From: Clavulina sp. PMI_390 | Lineage: Eukaryota; Basidiomycota; Agaricomycetes; Cantharellales; Hydnaceae | DNA: 64,000 nt | Direction: 5' to 3' | Assembly: GCA_015039315.1 (NCBI GenBank) | Contig: WIDE01000072.1 | Location: 62,001 to 126,000, forward strand | Shown: positions 51,993 to 63,334 of the stretch, one piece after another | Position numbering within the stretch: the stretch's first letter is position 1 | How the letters are laid out: every line of letters starts with the position of its first letter | The notes under the pieces: generated by a model | Told to the model about the DNA's origin: nothing | The model's input: only the letters and a program-made list of their open reading frames with translations | The model's database searches: none | Translations under genes and position numbers: made by a program

Positions 51993-53312
51993 TTTAGAAC
52001 TGATAAGTGCTACTGTTTGAGAGGGCGAAGAGCAAGGCCAGGGCGAACGAGACGGGATGCTGGACAGTACGTCCAGGCTGGCTTTTTATGAAGGGCCACC
52101 ATCGGCAGCTATGTAGATCCTCCACATACAGTGAAAGGGCCGCCTATGTGGTTGACGTCAAAAGTATATGGACCCTCCTCCACAATGTGGAGGTGGAGGT
52201 GGAGGATGTTCCACTCTGGCCGTATTTGGCCTGATCGTGAGTAGGTTCGACATAGACGTGAATGGGAGACCCTTGCGGTTGTATGGATCCGCAGATTGGT
52301 GATATCGGTCACTCGACCTCAGGTTTTACGCAAAGCGGGTGAGCCCACATCATCTTAGGACATGCTCGGGTCGGACTCTGCATGCATCACAGTGTGAACG
52401 GAAACACAGCATCTAGAGCCTAACCAGACTCGCGGCCTGTACCAGAGTACAGAATGTCATACAGTTTGCAAACAGTGTCCTGTTTGGTGGGCAGTCGTGA
52501 GTTTGTTCTGCACTGTTTGGTTTCAGTGTCACAGGAGATCGCAATTAATCTTCTGGCCCGTCACGTCCAGGTTACGCGATTTGATGCCCCGCCCAGTACC
52601 ACCTGTAACCGAATATTTCTCCGCACTTGTCGCCCGTTAGCCCCTCTTGCTACGGCCCCTCATTCGCCACCAACTACTTTAGGGTATGCGAAATGAGTGT
52701 AGCTCCACTTCTACACCAATTTGCCCGTGAACCAAGGGAACCATCAACATTATCAAGTTGATGGGCTATTTCTGGGTGGTTCTCAGACTGGCAACGGACA
52801 TATCGTTCATCAAGAATTCGCTGTGTGCCACGAGGGTTGACTGAATAGTCAACTGCTCGGGTTCAGCAAGAAGCGGAGTGATTCATAGGGGATGGGATGA
52901 ACTGTGGAGCTCGTACATTGATTCCGGCTACAATAATATGACCGAAGCTGACCGATACCCCGCCATTCGGGCCATTTGAGTTAAATTTGCAGATCCCTTC
53001 GACCTCGAGGAGAGCTTATGCTAAATCCATGTGGAGCCAAGAATATTGTCAAGATGTGAGAATGCGGGGTTGTCGCCGTGGCGAGAGACGAGGACGTATT
53101 GCCCGTCGTCGCATGACCCCCTGTTGCGCATGGAAAAGCAACGGCCCACGGTCTTCATAGTACCGTGTTTTCAACTTGCTCATTGATGCGGGCCTTTTCA
53201 CATTAGTCGAAGGACCTCTGCACTTGGGTATAAAGTGCAATCATTCTTGGCAATGACGCTCTCCAGGCTCTCCCTCCACTTCTTTCTCTTCTAAAAAGCG
53301 GCTCCTGCTGAT
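51993..53312. other. Divergent intergenic region, reductase copy 2 / lipase
   Basis: About 1.3 kb without a supported gene. Contains the heptamer cluster at 52119-52205. The lipase leader near 53260-53312 is C/T-rich. Confidence 0.45.
52119..52205. promoter_or_regulatory. Cluster of five CCTCCAC/GTGGAGG heptamers upstream of reductase copy 2
   Basis: CCTCCAC at 52119 and 52177, GTGGAGG at 52187, 52193 and 52199 (three overlapping by one base). The pair 52177/52187 forms an inverted repeat CCTCCAC-AAT-GTGGAGG. The cluster lies 127-213 bases upstream of the 51992 ATG, a position similar to the copy 1 cluster. Confidence 0.6.
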
Positions 53313-54709
53313 ATGCGCCAGTCTCTCGCTACCATTCTCGCCTTGGCCGTCGTGTCGGTGTCGGCGGCTCCCTCCCCAGTTGCCAAGCGTGTGACCACAA
53401 CGGAGCCTGTCTCTGCTGCAACAGAGTCTGCTCTTACCATTTATGCACAGTTCGCTCGTGCTGCATACTGCAATGTTACTACATCTTGGAGTTGCGGAGG
53501 TGAGGCTTGTGCATATATCCTGCGAGCTTTGTGGGCTCACAAACCTGTCTCTGTCACCTATGTTTGAAGCTGCCTGCGATGCACTTCCAGGATTCGAAGT
53601 GTGAGTAAATCCTTCGAACCATTTGAGAGACTAGTGAACTTGTGCTAATGACCTTTGTTTCAGTCAGGCCTATGGAGGTGATGGAGATGCAGTCCCTAGG
53701 TGGTTTGTCGGCTACTGGCCGACGGAGAATACGGCTGTAGTATCGCATGAAGGAACAGACCCTACTCAGGTGCGGTGAGGCTGCTGCCAAACCCGGATCG
53801 TACTCACTCGGGTCATCTTTTCAGTTCCTCTCCCTCCTTAACGACGCGGAGGCTGATTTAACCACCCTCGACTCCACACTATTCCCAGGTCTCTCAAGCA
53901 GCATCGAAGTTCATGGTGCGCCTTCGTCTACATATTGGGCTAGCGTTTTCTAGAGTCACTCACTGGGTAAATTTAGATGGATTTGCCACCGCCCAGGCAG
54001 CCAGCGCCACTGCCGTCCTCGCCGCAGTCAAGGCGGTATTCTCCGCGAAGGGTATCTCTTCTGTGACCCTCGCAGGACACAGTCTGGGATCTGCCATCAG
54101 CTCCATTGACGCCATTTATCTCAAGCTGAACCTCCCAAGCAGCACCACATTCAAGAGCGTGCTTCATGGTACGCCTCGTGTAGGAAACCAGGCCTTCGCG
54201 GATTACATGGACGCGAATGTACGTACCGATTTCCTTGCAACTCGTGTCGTGGGTAGGACGCAGAACCTTGACGCATTCCTCTGTGCTGTAGTTCTCCGAC
54301 TATACTCGTATCACCCACAACCTTGATCCTATCCCTATCGTTCCTGGAAGGTTCCTCGGCTATGTTCATGCTTCTGGTGAAGACCATATTGAGTCGGATA
54401 ACAGTTGGGAGCACTGCGATGGTAAGTTCCAAGCAGAGAGGTACTGGGTCATGCAGCGTTTTAATCTGCCTCCCCAAATCTTCCCGCATCCAGGACAAGA
54501 CAATACCAGCACGGAATGCAGCACAGGAGCCGTTCCCAATATCTTTGACGGAAACATCGTAGACCACCTCGGCCCATATAATGGTATCTGGTATGTCTCA
54601 CTCCTGACTGAACGAGTCAACCATAAGCTCCCTTTTGTCATCATTCGCTAACGAACTGTTGATACTTTACGTTTCCTCAATTTACAGGATCGGCACCCTC
54701 TACTGCTAA
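53313..54709 (+). CDS. Secreted class 3 (fungal) lipase
   Basis: Extracellular triacylglycerol lipase or related esterase. Signal peptide MRQSLATILALAVVSVSA followed by APSPVAKR, a likely propeptide site. About seven exons. Seen: FARAAYCNVTTSWSC, the VVSHEGTDPTQ strand (oxyanion side), VTLAGHSLGSAISSIDA with the nucleophile Ser in GHSLG (about 54075-54100), HGTPRVGNQAFADYMD, THNLDPIPIVPGRFLGYVHA with the probable catalytic Asp and His (54310-54370), and the end IWIGTLYC with TAA at 54707-54709. Length of about 300 residues matches the Rhizomucor-type family. Six or more cysteines suggest disulphides. Junction phases fit when followed through; the join giving VHDGFATA was chosen because it keeps frame and matches the family. 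Confidence 0.93.
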
Positions 54710-54956
54710 GATGAGGGATTTTTTTTAGGGCTGAGAAACTGGCTGTTACGTTATAATTTGTCTATGTACACGAGCGCATACATCCATTTTTATTCATTTC
54801 AGATTTGTAAATGGAATAGATCATTATGCTGAGGCAGGGGGAAGAGGAGGAAGGTAAAGCAAGAGGCTTGTCTTAGCAAAATCTAATGTCCCGACATGAA
54901 GCCCAAACACGCTGAAAGGGTTATGGGAATATGAACAAGCCTCCTTCCTAAAAGTA

Positions 54957-57900
54957 TCATTTGATAGTGATGCTGGCATCCTTGCAAGCCTCGAAGTCAG
55001 GAAGGCGATGGGACGCATAAAAGGCTGTCTCGACGAGCTTATCAAGCTCTGCTTCAAGCTTTAGGGGGATGAATCTCGAGAAAGTGTCTAGGATAAAGCG
55101 TTTGTTGACACTGGGGCCCTATATGTGGTACGAGGTAGGAGGAAATAAAGGAGGGCGAGTGAGATGGTGTCATATCAAGCGTGCAGGTGTTAATGAATGG
55201 TGACTAATCAGCGACCGCACCTGAGCTAAATGGAAAATTTGACGACTCACTGATTGGGGGTCGTCTATGCGGACGTCGTAAACAAGGTAATCTGTGAGAA
55301 ACCAGAATTTGTTCTTATCTTGCTCCCTCAGGAATTGCTGACGAAGCTTAGGGGGAATGGCTCGGTCATCTGGGTCGCCCGTTTCGTCAGAGATTTGGGT
55401 CTCAGCACTTGAGGAGGTCTGATCTGTCCAGTTGACATCGCTCAGCTTGCCGGCATTGGCACTGGCATTTTGTAGGCTGTCAAACGAAGTATCGACCCAG
55501 CAGGTCACGTCGGCTCTGATCTTTCTGGCTTCCTTCTCCAGCTTTGCCTTTTCTAGGCTATCGGGGGCGACATTGGCCTTTGGGATCTCTGAACGAGAGT
55601 AGCCGATGTTGGGCTCAGATAGGTCGTCGAATATGACTGGACCTTTCCCATTCGCCCAGCCTTGAGCAGCATCTGACACTTTATAGGCTCTCATGCGGGC
55701 AATATTCTTCACAGACGCTTCTGGACTATTCCGAGAAATAAAATAAGCGGGAAGGCGGCGTTATTGCGCGTATGATACGAAGAAGAAACTAACCGCATCA
55801 TGAAGGTGTTTGTCTCTTTTGTTCCAAATATGAAATTCTCCTTTTTCTGAGGTTTGTTGGTCTGGCTACTTTCTCCATATTGAAACCGTCCGTACGAATG
55901 AGCAGACCGATGCAACCACTGCAAATGACATTCACAAAATGAGGAGTTGAAAAAACGGGAACGGCATATGGCATACCTCAGCTTGGCCGTGCCAATTCTT
56001 CAAGTCCTTGGGAGACTCGTCATTTGTTTTGGTCTCCTCAATAACCATCCCCGTCCCTTCCACCAGGTCTTTGGGTCGATTTGGGGGCCAGTTGAACTTT
56101 TGTGCCAACTTGGAACCCTGATCAGCACGAGATCTAGCGAGATGGTACTGAAGCTACTTACGGCAGTGGCACTAATCTTCATCAGCTGCTGCTGGCTCTC
56201 TGACCGCGCTTTCTTCAAGTACGCATTCATACGAATGACTGAGATTGGCGTGGTAGTGTTTTGTAGAGTCGGTGGCGGGGGGATTTTGATAAGTTTACCA
56301 ACTTCTTTGATTTGGCGGGGTGTTGGGAATGGACGAGGCAGCTTATGCTGTCCAAGTGCTCGCAAGGTCACCAGGCCTTCTTTTGTCGTGTAAGTGCGAT
56401 AGAAATTGAGAAGATGGGAGCTGAGCAAGAAATATTCGTCATCGGCCCCCATGTCTTTGTCAACAATCTGGATCACTGGTCTGATATTGCACCTGCTGAC
56501 AGCAACATGGAGGAGGGAGGCCAGAGCAATCTTGGAGACCTGAGGGGAGCACTCGAACCGAAGGGGAAGCCGATATTTCTCCCGGTTGTAGGAAGGAGAT
56601 GGGTCCCAGAACCGAGCACTAGGGTTGTACAGTGCTTTAAGGGGTAAACAGGCAAATTCGGCAATCCCTTTTCGGCAGCCACAAGATTAGACCGGGTTTG
56701 GGAAGAGCAAGATGAGGTATCCTACCTTTCCATTTTGTGAATTGATGGAGAGCTCTGTTTCTCACCCCTAATTTTTTTCTCTCCTCCGTGCTTGCTAAGC
56801 CCAGGAAATAACCGGTCAGATATTAATAGAGGTTTAGGTAGTGGGTGACGAACAAGGGGCTATCTTTTTACTAAGTCGACCAAGACTAGCAAGGTCTGGC
56901 TTGTACGAAGGGCGAGAATAGGGGACCACCATCCCGACTGCCGGGTCTTCTGTGACAGGATTTCCATGATGGTTCCAGAGAATAAAGGTCTTTGGCGCGG
57001 GAGCTTTATCAGTCTTAGTGCCCAAATTACCTCCGTTTGAGGTGTTGGCAGATCGATTGGCGCCCTAGATCAGAATTCGAGGAGAAAGCGAGACAAAATT
57101 GTTATTGTGAGATAGCGAGTGGAAGCGACGGGATTTACCTCTGCAACAGTATCTTCATGCTTCTCAGTCGATTTTTTCTTTGCTCGCTCATCGGCCTAGA
57201 GCAGAGAGATTTGTCAGATATTCACAAGGAAGGCTATAATAAATAATTACTATGGTCCAGTCCCCTCCATATATCTGCAATAGGGCACCATCCTTTTCAT
57301 CATCCGTGTCGCCTACTGCAACAAGTCGGCTTTCAAGATCGTCTAGGGTCATGTATAGCCTTTCTTTGACTCGAACGTAAAAGGTGAGGTCCTGATTTGC
57401 CCCCTTTTTATGATAGAGAAGGAGGTGGAAAGGGATCTGGGTTGTATTGGTTGTGGATGGGCCGGTTGAAGATTTTTTAGAGGCTTTTGATCGAGAAGTT
57501 GGCCGTCGCTTTTTTTTACCGCCAAGAAGAGTGTAATATTCAGGCTCGGTAGTTCGGAGCTTCCCATTTTTGAAGCGAGCCTCCACAGTAATCATGTGAG
57601 TTTTCTCGAGTGGCACAAACTCTGTGTAAGCATCAGTAACCTGTGAGAATCGAGAGAATCGAGGTAGTACCCTCGTCTGGTTCCTCAGCTTGTCCTCCGA
57701 TTCCATCTCCTTCCTCTGCTTCCAGCTCTAATCATATCAACACATTGCTGTCAAGAGGTGGAACAGGATATTAAAGTATTTGATTACCTGTTTCGCCGCT
57801 TAGAGGGAGGATATCCTCTCCTAATGGATCAACTACTGCAAAAGCGCATTAATGTCGCATTACGTGGATTCTTATTGGGCCATGCATGCCACAACAGAGT

Positions 57901-58685
57901 GAACTGACGCTGAGATTTGGCTTCATTTCCCGACACATCATCTTCCTCACTTTCATCTTCGTATTCATCTTCGTATTCTTCTTCGTATTCTTCTTCATCC
58001 TCGAATTCGTGCAGGTTGTCAATATCGGGGTCATCCAAATATATGTCTTTAAGAGATAGTCAATAACCCTCCCACAATAAATCGGGAATATAAGGCTTAC
58101 CTTTGGGATATACATCCGAGTCTTCTCTTTTTTCCTCTTCCATCGGAGAGGCATTATTGTCTCCAGTTGAAGGGAGGTTGTTTCCTAAGGCTAGAGGTAC
58201 CGAGAAGTGTGACATAGACCCCTTTATCATGAAGCCTTCTAACTCACCAAGAATGCTACTAAAGCTAGCCTTGATCTCCCCAACGTACTTGGGAGGAGCA
58301 GAGTCTGGAAGCAGGAAAGAAAGCTTGAGTATCACGATAGTTCTGTGCCAGGTGGGGCCTCTTACCTTTCGGCCACAAATGCCTGGCTAGCGCTGTCTCG
58401 AAATCTTGGCTGCAAATGAATTTATCAGAAAAAAGGAATTTCTGTCCTACAATGGGCATACACGTCTCTCCCACTGAAATCCTCCGTAACGGCGCGAGAT
58501 TCAGTAATACCAGGGTCCATCTTTCCATAAGGAGCTCCCTCGGTTTTTACACTGGAAAGGATTAGAATGGGCAAAGGGCACGAGAGAGGTATCCACTTAC
58601 TGCTTGTTGACCTCGTAAGGGGATTCGGCTGACAGTGATAATCAGGTTCATCAGCGGCGGCCGGGAAAGCAGTGAAGTGCCACAC
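54957..58685 (-). CDS. Large hypothetical protein with acidic repeat, no recognised domain
   Basis: No family recognised. Many exons can be chained on the minus strand: MWHFTAFPAAADEPDYHC (from 58685), VTEDFSGRD, SQDFETALARHLWPKGK, VGEIKASFSSILGELEGFM (about 58290-58230), an acidic run of EEYEEEYEDE type (57950-58010), TDAYTEFVPLEKTHMITVEA and LLQIYGGDWT (57630-57270), TFILWNHHGNPVTEDPAVGM (56980-56930), YFLLSSHLLNFYRTYTTKEG (56440-56380), GPVIFDDLSEPNIGYSRSE (55640-55600), FWFLTDYLVYDVRIDD (55310-55255), and a last exon ending LPDFEACKDASITIK with TGA at 54957-54959. Predicted protein roughly 900 residues, hydrophilic, without helices or signal peptide. The exon chain is provisional and could be two genes. 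The lipase converges on it. Confidence 0.5.
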
Positions 58686-58699
58686 GAACTATTGGGGTT

Positions 58700-59567
58700 T
58701 GAGCCGGTGTTAAAACCGGGCGGGTAATGCCCTGATTTTTTAGGAGTCCTATCGCCCATGTCGTGCTATGAGACTTCTTATTTGAGCCCAAATTGTGTGG
58801 GGAGTTTTTGTCTGTGATGGGGTGCACAACCGGTAGGATATATATACCTGCCGGGTACATATTCGGGAAGCGCGATCTGTCGAGCTGAATCATCACTGGG
58901 AATAAGGTAATCGTGTATTTTGCATTCATATCAAGGACCCGAGAAGAACATTGAGGAGATATGAAAACTTCTCTGGCCCTGAGAGTCAATACGAACAAAA
59001 CAGGGGCATTGGTTTGGATTTGATACCGGCATGGCCGTTCAGGCGGCCCAGTTACCTCGTAGTCTCGAGTCGATGATAGAGAAGTTAAAACCATGTTCCG
59101 AGACAGTATATGGTAGGAACACTTAGGAGTAAGGGCCGTCAAATCTTCCACTCCCCGAAGTTTCGAGTAGGGGTCCAGGAACACCGATGCAAATTGATGC
59201 TTTCGCGCCGCAATGAGTGGCGGAGACTCGATAGTAATCAATGGAAGACCCTCAAACCTCGTGGGAGGCGTTTATCTTCAGATTGGGCAAGATATGTTTG
59301 AATGTGTTCCCCGGAGATTGTCAGCCTGCCGACTCCCAGGGGTGGGTATCTGGAGCGAAATATTCAAACATTAACGGCTTGGGGACTCCGTTCATTCGAG
59401 GGATGTCTCTTTGGCCACTGTATATATGAAGGCCACATTTCGGCGCTACTCAGAACAACATAGCGAGTCGAGCGGTTGATTCTTGATAGTCGCTCGGGAG
59501 GTCCGCAAAGGAGCCTCATGCATTCAATAAGAATGGACGCAATGATTTCGAACGGAGGTTTGTCCAT
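58700..59567 (-). pseudogene. Broken F-box-like gene remnant
   Basis: Begins MDKPPFEIIASILIECM with LSRINRSTRYVVLSSAEMWP, which reads like an F-box (P..I...I...C....L...N...R......P..WP). It then shifts frame: the sense continues as NGVPKPLMFEYFAPD in frame +1 (about 59390-59345) and as GRLTISGEHIQTYLA in another. Below it a frame of 196 codons (59241-58651) has no recognised domain and may be the damaged remainder. No clean GT-AG intron explains the shifts, so a pseudogene is the simplest reading. Confidence 0.4.
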
Positions 59568-59839
59568 TTATTCTTTTTGTCCAAAGTGAAAATTAGCCCT
59601 TTAATAGATTGATACATCTCTGGGGAGGACTAAGAGCGATGATACATTACCAGATACCGCCGTTCGATCAGACAGAGTGACAAGGCGAGAACTGCCACTG
59701 GCCTTCCACTTAGTGAAGTTAGGCAGCCTAATAGAAGTCTGTGAACGATTGATCGATACAAAAAAAAGTTGAAGTTGTCAGGTCAACATGGGTAACTCAG
59801 TTGACTCTTGTCACGCCTACGTCAGCTGTGACAACAGGT

Positions 59840-60141
59840 CACACCATGAGCCCACTCCTAAAATAGGAGACCATCAACCTGCGAAGATTCTGGGCAATTG
59901 GGATAAAATATCCAGAAATTAGCGGGTTGGGGATTCCGTTGGAGGCTTGACATTGACAGACCAATCTGCAGCTGACCGTGCAGCTGGGCCCAACAAATTT
60001 TAGCTGTCTTGTCACGGACAATTGGGGGCGCTGAAAATTTGAAAGTTCGGCATTCCATGAGGCTGGGGGTAGGCAGAGATCTCTAAATCGAAACGCTGTT
60101 ATTGGCGAAACGGGACCATCATCTCCGACCCGAGCAAGCAC
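59840..60141 (-). pseudogene. Second F-box-associated remnant
   Basis: Frame containing SNGIPNPLISGYFIPIAQNL (59950-59895), clearly similar in pattern to NGVPKPLMFEYFAPD in the remnant just downstream. The first 60 codons show nothing recognisable, and no F-box was found upstream. Probably a truncated paralogue. Confidence 0.3.
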
Positions 60142-62373
60142 TGAAGTGATTCTGCACTGCCATCGATAGTGACATTCCGCTTGTCAGAAGCATGGTCGAT
60201 GCCTTTGCCAAATCGTTGCACTGCAAGGAAGTATGACCTCCCAAAATCAATTCAGAAGACTGTTTGGTGTTGTTGTCGTCAAGGACCCCCTCCCTCGTCT
60301 CCGCGGTGTTGCTTTCTCTTGAGAGTGATCCCAGTTTTCAATCCGTGAAGCGCCCATATGCTAAGGGATTTTCACCACGTTTAGTAGACCCACATGAAAA
60401 CTTCTTGGAGATGACCTAGCGGTCTCTAGCTCCCTGTATCTTCCGCCCACTTCCCCCAGTGGTTCCAGGCGAGAATGTCAGCGGACACTGAACAAAGCAT
60501 GGCCCCATAGATGTCCTAGAGGAACTCTCACCCCTATAATCGCTCTTGATCTCGTGATGAGCCTCTGTTACTCTTGGCTGTCTGCTCTAGATCTGCTCTC
60601 CTCAGCTCTTACTCGTCGCTCTCTTGCACAGCCTGCGTTTGCCCCAACGACTGCTTCGCTGGTCCGGCAGGTCCGACAGCTGGCAGCCGTAATATTCTCC
60701 TATATCTTCCCTCAGCCCCTAAACATTTTTTTTTGGGACAGGCACTCTAGATATTCGAAATGAGGCCCTCGGGGTAGTTTTCTTCCCCAAAAATTAGACT
60801 GCTGGGTCGCTCCGTCTGCAAATTATGCTGAAAATGCCCTTGATGGGATGCCAGAGTACCTGATCACACTGATAGAGCTGAGCAATCCATCTGGCATGTA
60901 TCACAGGGGAACTCTTCGCGCAATATCCCTTGGGTTGCTGCATTCACTTCCTATAGGAGGGCCTGGTGGATGCACCGGTCTCCTCGTTTTTTTGCGGCCC
61001 ATGTTACTTTCCGACTGTTGGACGGTTCATGTGCTCAGCTTCCGTTGCTTCTGGCTAGGCACAGGCTTGCCGCTCTTAATTTGTCCTTTTTTCCTTTCTT
61101 TATTCTGTCAGACGCCAATGTGCATCCGCTTCAGCACAACCCGGTGCGCTCTCCACTAGTATTTCGCCCGCCGATACCCGCATGACAGTTCTTCTATATT
61201 GTTGCAATTCGTTTCTCTGCGCCTCCTATTCTTACTCTGGTACCTTCCGTTATGTCCCGTGTATTGGCCTAGACTATGATTGCATTTCTCATTCATGATA
61301 CCTTGATTCAACTTGGGATCCAATGCATCCGAATTGATCTGAGGCACTTCAACGGACTTGCTTCGAGCTTGCTCCTTCGTGTTCCCAATCAGCCCCGTAT
61401 CCTCCGCTAGCCGAAGGCTGTTTCCCCAAACCAATCCATTCTTGTCTTCTCTCCTTCCTTCATGATGCCCTCAGCTTGAAGCTGCGATCAAGCTTCTGCG
61501 ACGCAGCATGATTCCGATCGTGGGCGCTACCCTGATCTGTGGCTCTCCATGAAATTTAATGAGAGGAATTGGGTATTCGGGAGCCTTACTGGTGGGATCC
61601 CGCGGGCACTCGATCTGCGATTCGCCGAACAACCATGTCATCCCAGAGGATCCAATCTATCCGCTCCCCGGCACCCAGGTCGGCAAGACGTACGCACGCA
61701 CGCACACACGTCCCTGAACAACTGTGGAGCAGAGTGCAGCGGATTGCAGCGGGCTTTCCTTCTAATCGGGACAACGGTCCTCCTTCCTAAAATGAACGAA
61801 CCCACGGGTCCTGCGCACTGGCACAGTCGCACTTTTTCTGCTATAGGCTCCCCGCGTAAATCCGGCTACTGCGGTCGGAGGTTTTTACTCCACTTGCCAA
61901 AATGGTCCCTTCTCTCTCTCCGTATCTCTGTCTCTCTCTTCACTCACAGGCGCAAGCGAACGGGACACGCGTCTATTCAACAAGGAATGGTCCGGCGGTG
62001 AACTTCCATTTTTTCCTCTCCCGAGTACGAGCCATGGTGCTAACTCCGCCGCTGCCATTTCCTGATCGCCGCACCACACCACAGGGATTCCCCCTTTGTG
62101 TTCGTGGAGCAGGTTATTGAAATAGCGAAAAAATATAAAGTGGTGTGATTCATACTAGTACTAGTAGTATACAGTATCGTCTTGAAAACCCCAAAGATTG
62201 AAAAGGAACATGCAATGTGTATGTGTACATGATACACCAATATGCGAGGAACCGTTAAATACTGATGCGAGCAGGATCTGCCATGAGTGTCCGTCCCTAT
62301 TGAACGTGGTTCGCGGCGCTTGTGGAGCTAGCAATGTCCCTTCACGCCACCTGCAGGTGCCTGACCACATGCT
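60142..62373. other. No gene supported
   Basis: About 2.2 kb. Short frames on both strands (for example 61549-62001 plus) lack conserved sequence. A small ACGC/CACA microsatellite lies at 61690-61712, and 60550-61190 is C/T-rich on the plus strand. Confidence 0.4.
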
Positions 62374-63334
62374 CTAGGCACACTTGTTAAAGCGAATAGG
62401 CATGCCCTTCGGCAGATTCTCTAAAGCACGGATCAGTGAAATCGTCGTTCAAAAAAAAGAGATGGTATACGTACCAGAATCTACCAGGCACGAACGTGTT
62501 TGCTGCAGGGTACAGATAGTTTTGCGTTTGTCTACTCGACCAGGCGACAGGGAAGATGATAGAGATTAGACGCCCAAGGTATTGATAGCCATTGGATAGA
62601 GAGTGCGTACGAGATTTCTCCAGGAGTGATCGAACATCCGAGTTCATTCACATTGGAAGCCGAGTTTACCGCAAAGTATGAAGAGCTGTTGACTAGATGC
62701 TCTCGCAGTGGGTCGGGAGTCTCAAAGAGGGGCGAGTAGGCCTCACTCGTGAGGTTGGAGCTTGACGTAGATAGTGGGGAGAATGCAGCTACAGATTGCT
62801 GCCAGGACAGCAGGTACGAGTCGTATGATGATGATGATGATGATGTGGACGATACGCCCATTGATTCAATAGGACTAAGTGAATCGTCGAACAGTGGAGG
62901 CTCGTTCCAGGCAAAGGTCGACCAGTCGATTGATGGATCGGTAGGCGCGACGTAGTCTGGAAGCAGACTCTCGAGGAATTCAAGCTGCTTGAAGCAGGTG
63001 AGCCAGACGCGAGCTAGCTTCACTGCGTGATAACCTACCTGTTTTTGTTCGTTTTTCATGTTTGAGTCATCAGGACCCTGATAGACGGGGAACAGGGGTG
63101 CAGGCCCCATGTCCGAGTATGAAGCATCCGTTGAGGACAGCGGAAGCTGATAGTTGCTTGCTGAAAGATCGGAATTTTGTATGAGGTAAAGGCCCCGAGT
63201 CGAGGGCGCGACTTGGACAAACCTTGCGACGACTGGGAAAAATCGACGGACTCTGCCAAAGGTGTTTGCAGTTGCTCGCGGCGGGCGCGAGAAATGGCGT
63301 CGCGTTGTAAACGAACTAGAGGGTGCACTGGCAT
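62374..63334 (-). CDS. Hypothetical Ser-rich protein with conserved-looking ends
   Basis: Family not recognised. Model: start 63334 (MPVHPLVRLQRDAISRARRE), intron with GTTTGT donor to about 63155, then ASNYQLPLSSTDASYSD, VWLTCFKQLEFLESLLPDY (63015-62960), an acidic Trp/Pro segment and a Ser run encoded by ATC/TCA triplets (62823-62845). Two further introns give QTQNYLYPAANTFVP and ENLPKGMPIRFNKCA with TAG at 62374-62376. The start at 63334 was preferred over one at 63497 because the upstream frame loses coding character. No helix or signal peptide; about 245 residues. A 51-nt segment (62988-63038) can be read through or spliced in frame. The tidy last exon suggests a real gene. Confidence 0.5.

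Noticed and set aside
57950..58010. TTCGTATTC short repeats as a stand-alone satellite
   Set aside because: In frame with the minus-strand hypothetical gene, where they encode an acidic Glu/Tyr/Asp run.
55000..60000. Possible transposon or retroelement
   Set aside because: I looked for reverse transcriptase, integrase and transposase motifs and terminal repeats and saw none.
61549..62001. 150-codon plus-strand frame
   Set aside because: Odd composition, crosses a microsatellite, no domain; probably chance.
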